Position numbers and translations under genes: made by a program
Assembly (NCBI GenBank): GCA_943354625.1
Contig: CALRCS010000041.1
Location: forward strand, 1 to 6,493
Direction: 5' to 3'
DNA length: 6,493 bases
Origin: Candidatus Nomurabacteria bacterium
GTDB taxonomy: Bacteria > Patescibacteriota > Minisyncoccia > Phycocordibacterales > PALSA-1337
Shown: positions 5,614-6,493 of the stretch, piece after piece
Layout of the letters: each line of letters opens with the position of its first letter
Numbering within the stretch: the stretch's first letter is position 1
The notes under the pieces: generated by a model
The model's database searches: none
What the model saw: only the letters and a program-made list of their open reading frames with translations
Told to the model about the DNA's origin: nothing

Positions 5614-6493
5614 ATGTATAGAAATCAATCAAGACCAAATGGCAAACCAAGTTATGGTTCCAGACCTCCCGCTAGATTCAATAGTTATAGAAAACCAGCT
5701 AGAAGTCACAATAGAGGCCCACAAGGTGAGAATATTTCTCATGCTCGTTTTATCAATAAAGCAACTATTACAGAGGAAATAGAGCATTTTATTCCTGAAC
5801 ATAAGTTTGCTGATTTTGCTATTGAAGAAAACCTAAAAGCAGGGATTATAAAGAAGGGTTATACACTTCCGACCCCTATTCAAGACCGGTCTATCCCACA
5901 TATTTTGAAAGGGCAGGATATAGTAGGTATTGCAAATACTGGTACAGGTAAAACCGCCGCTTTCCTTATTCCTTTGATAGATAAAGTTTTAAAGAATAGA
6001 AAAAATAAGATTCTAATCGTCGTTCCAACACGTGAACTTGCTATTCAGATTCAAAGTGAGCTTATTGGTTTTACACCTGGTATGAAAATATTCTCAGTAT
6101 GTTGTGTTGGTGGGGCATATATAGGAAAACAGCTTTCAGAATTACGTTATACTAATGAATTTATTATTGGAACACCTGGGCGTCTAAAGGATCTTATTGA
6201 GAGAAAAGCTATTAGATTGAATGAATTTTCTACTATTGTTTTAGATGAAGCTGATAGAATGCTTGATATGGGATTTGTGAATGATATGAGATTTCTTATG
6301 GCTGGTATGCCAAAACCTCGTCACACATTGTTTTTCTCAGCAACGATTTCTGGTGAAATAGAAAAAATGATTGGTGAATTCCTAAACGAGCCTGTTAGAA
6401 TTTCTGTAAAGACTCGTGATACTTCAAAAAATATTGAACAAGATATCGTACGTGTAGCACGTGGACTAAATAAATTTGATGTTCTAGGCGAAC
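5614..6493 (+). CDS. DEAD-box ATP-dependent RNA helicase (partial at right edge)
   Basis: The frame is open for 293 codons and leaves the window. Residues 1-40 are a basic Arg/Asn/Pro/Gly/Ser-rich extension, likely disordered and RNA-binding. The core shows the Q motif GYTLPTPIQ (82-90), motif I ANTGTGKT (107-114, Walker A), Ia PTRELA (138-143), Ib GTPGR (186-190), motif II DEAD (211-214) and motif III SAT (242-244). The start of the second RecA lobe (IEQDIVRV..., from about 274) is present; motifs IV-VI are beyond the edge. All visible catalytic motifs are intact, so the enzyme should bind and hydrolyse ATP. DEAD-box proteins of this type unwind RNA in ribosome assembly, mRNA decay or cold adaptation; which one cannot be told here. 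The ATG at 5614 is chosen because it sits just downstream of the promoter and includes the basic extension. It appears to be a separate transcription unit from the surface operon. Confidence 0.93.
   Translation, partial: MYRNQSRPNGKPSYGSRPPARFNSYRKPARSHNRGPQGENISHARFINKATITEEIEHFIPEHKFADFAIEENLKAGIIKKGYTLPTPIQDRSIPHILKGQDIVGIANTGTGKTAAFLIPLIDKVLKNRKNKILIVVPTRELAIQIQSELIGFTPGMKIFSVCCVGGAYIGKQLSELRYTNEFIIGTPGRLKDLIERKAIRLNEFSTIVLDEADRMLDMGFVNDMRFLMAGMPKPRHTLFFSATISGEIEKMIGEFLNEPVRISVKTRDTSKNIEQDIVRVARGLNKFDVLGE

Overview
The window is AT-rich bacterial DNA, most likely from a Candidate Phyla Radiation (Patescibacteria) genome, probably Parcubacteria-like. The placement is inferred from three things: tandem TasA-like secreted proteins with a dedicated SipW-type signal peptidase, an M15/VanY-like protein of a type I associate with these genomes, and tightly packed genes with almost no Shine-Dalgarno sequences. 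No taxonomic marker such as 16S rRNA is present. Nothing seen requires a non-standard code: no in-frame TGA occurs inside any recognised gene.

Layout. (1) 1-495, minus strand: N-terminal part of a membrane-anchored, coiled-coil D-Ala-D-Ala carboxypeptidase-like protein that runs off the left edge. (2) 496-731: divergent, AT-rich intergenic region with a symmetric set of short repeats (GTGGGAG, TTTCCCAC, and two TTATGCAC units resembling DnaA boxes). (3) 732-5567, plus strand: five genes that look like one operon. They are three TasA/CalY-like proteins (732-1562, 1654-3012, 2999-3883), a SipW-type signal peptidase I (3889-4407) and a lamin-tail-domain surface protein with its own SipW-type signal (4404-5567). 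Four of the five are nearly contiguous or overlapping. The only real gap, 1563-1653, carries a 14-bp perfect palindrome and two consecutive RNA hairpins and is GC-richer than its surroundings. (4) 5568-5613: a near-consensus sigma70 promoter whose -35 box lies in a short inverted repeat. (5) 5614-6493: a DEAD-box RNA helicase cut off by the right edge.

How the genes may work together. The peptidase at 3889-4407 is the obvious processing enzyme for the four secreted proteins around it. In Bacillus subtilis SipW matures TasA, which then forms extracellular fibres by donor-strand exchange using its new N-terminus. By analogy (inference) this operon makes a cell-surface filament or matrix. The first protein would be the plain subunit, the second a subunit with two extra adhesin-like beta domains, the third a divergent subunit with a charged Asp/Lys/His tail, and the lamin-tail protein an envelope-spanning or accessory component with a Pro/Glu/Val-rich stalk. 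The helicase and the carboxypeptidase are probably separate transcription units.
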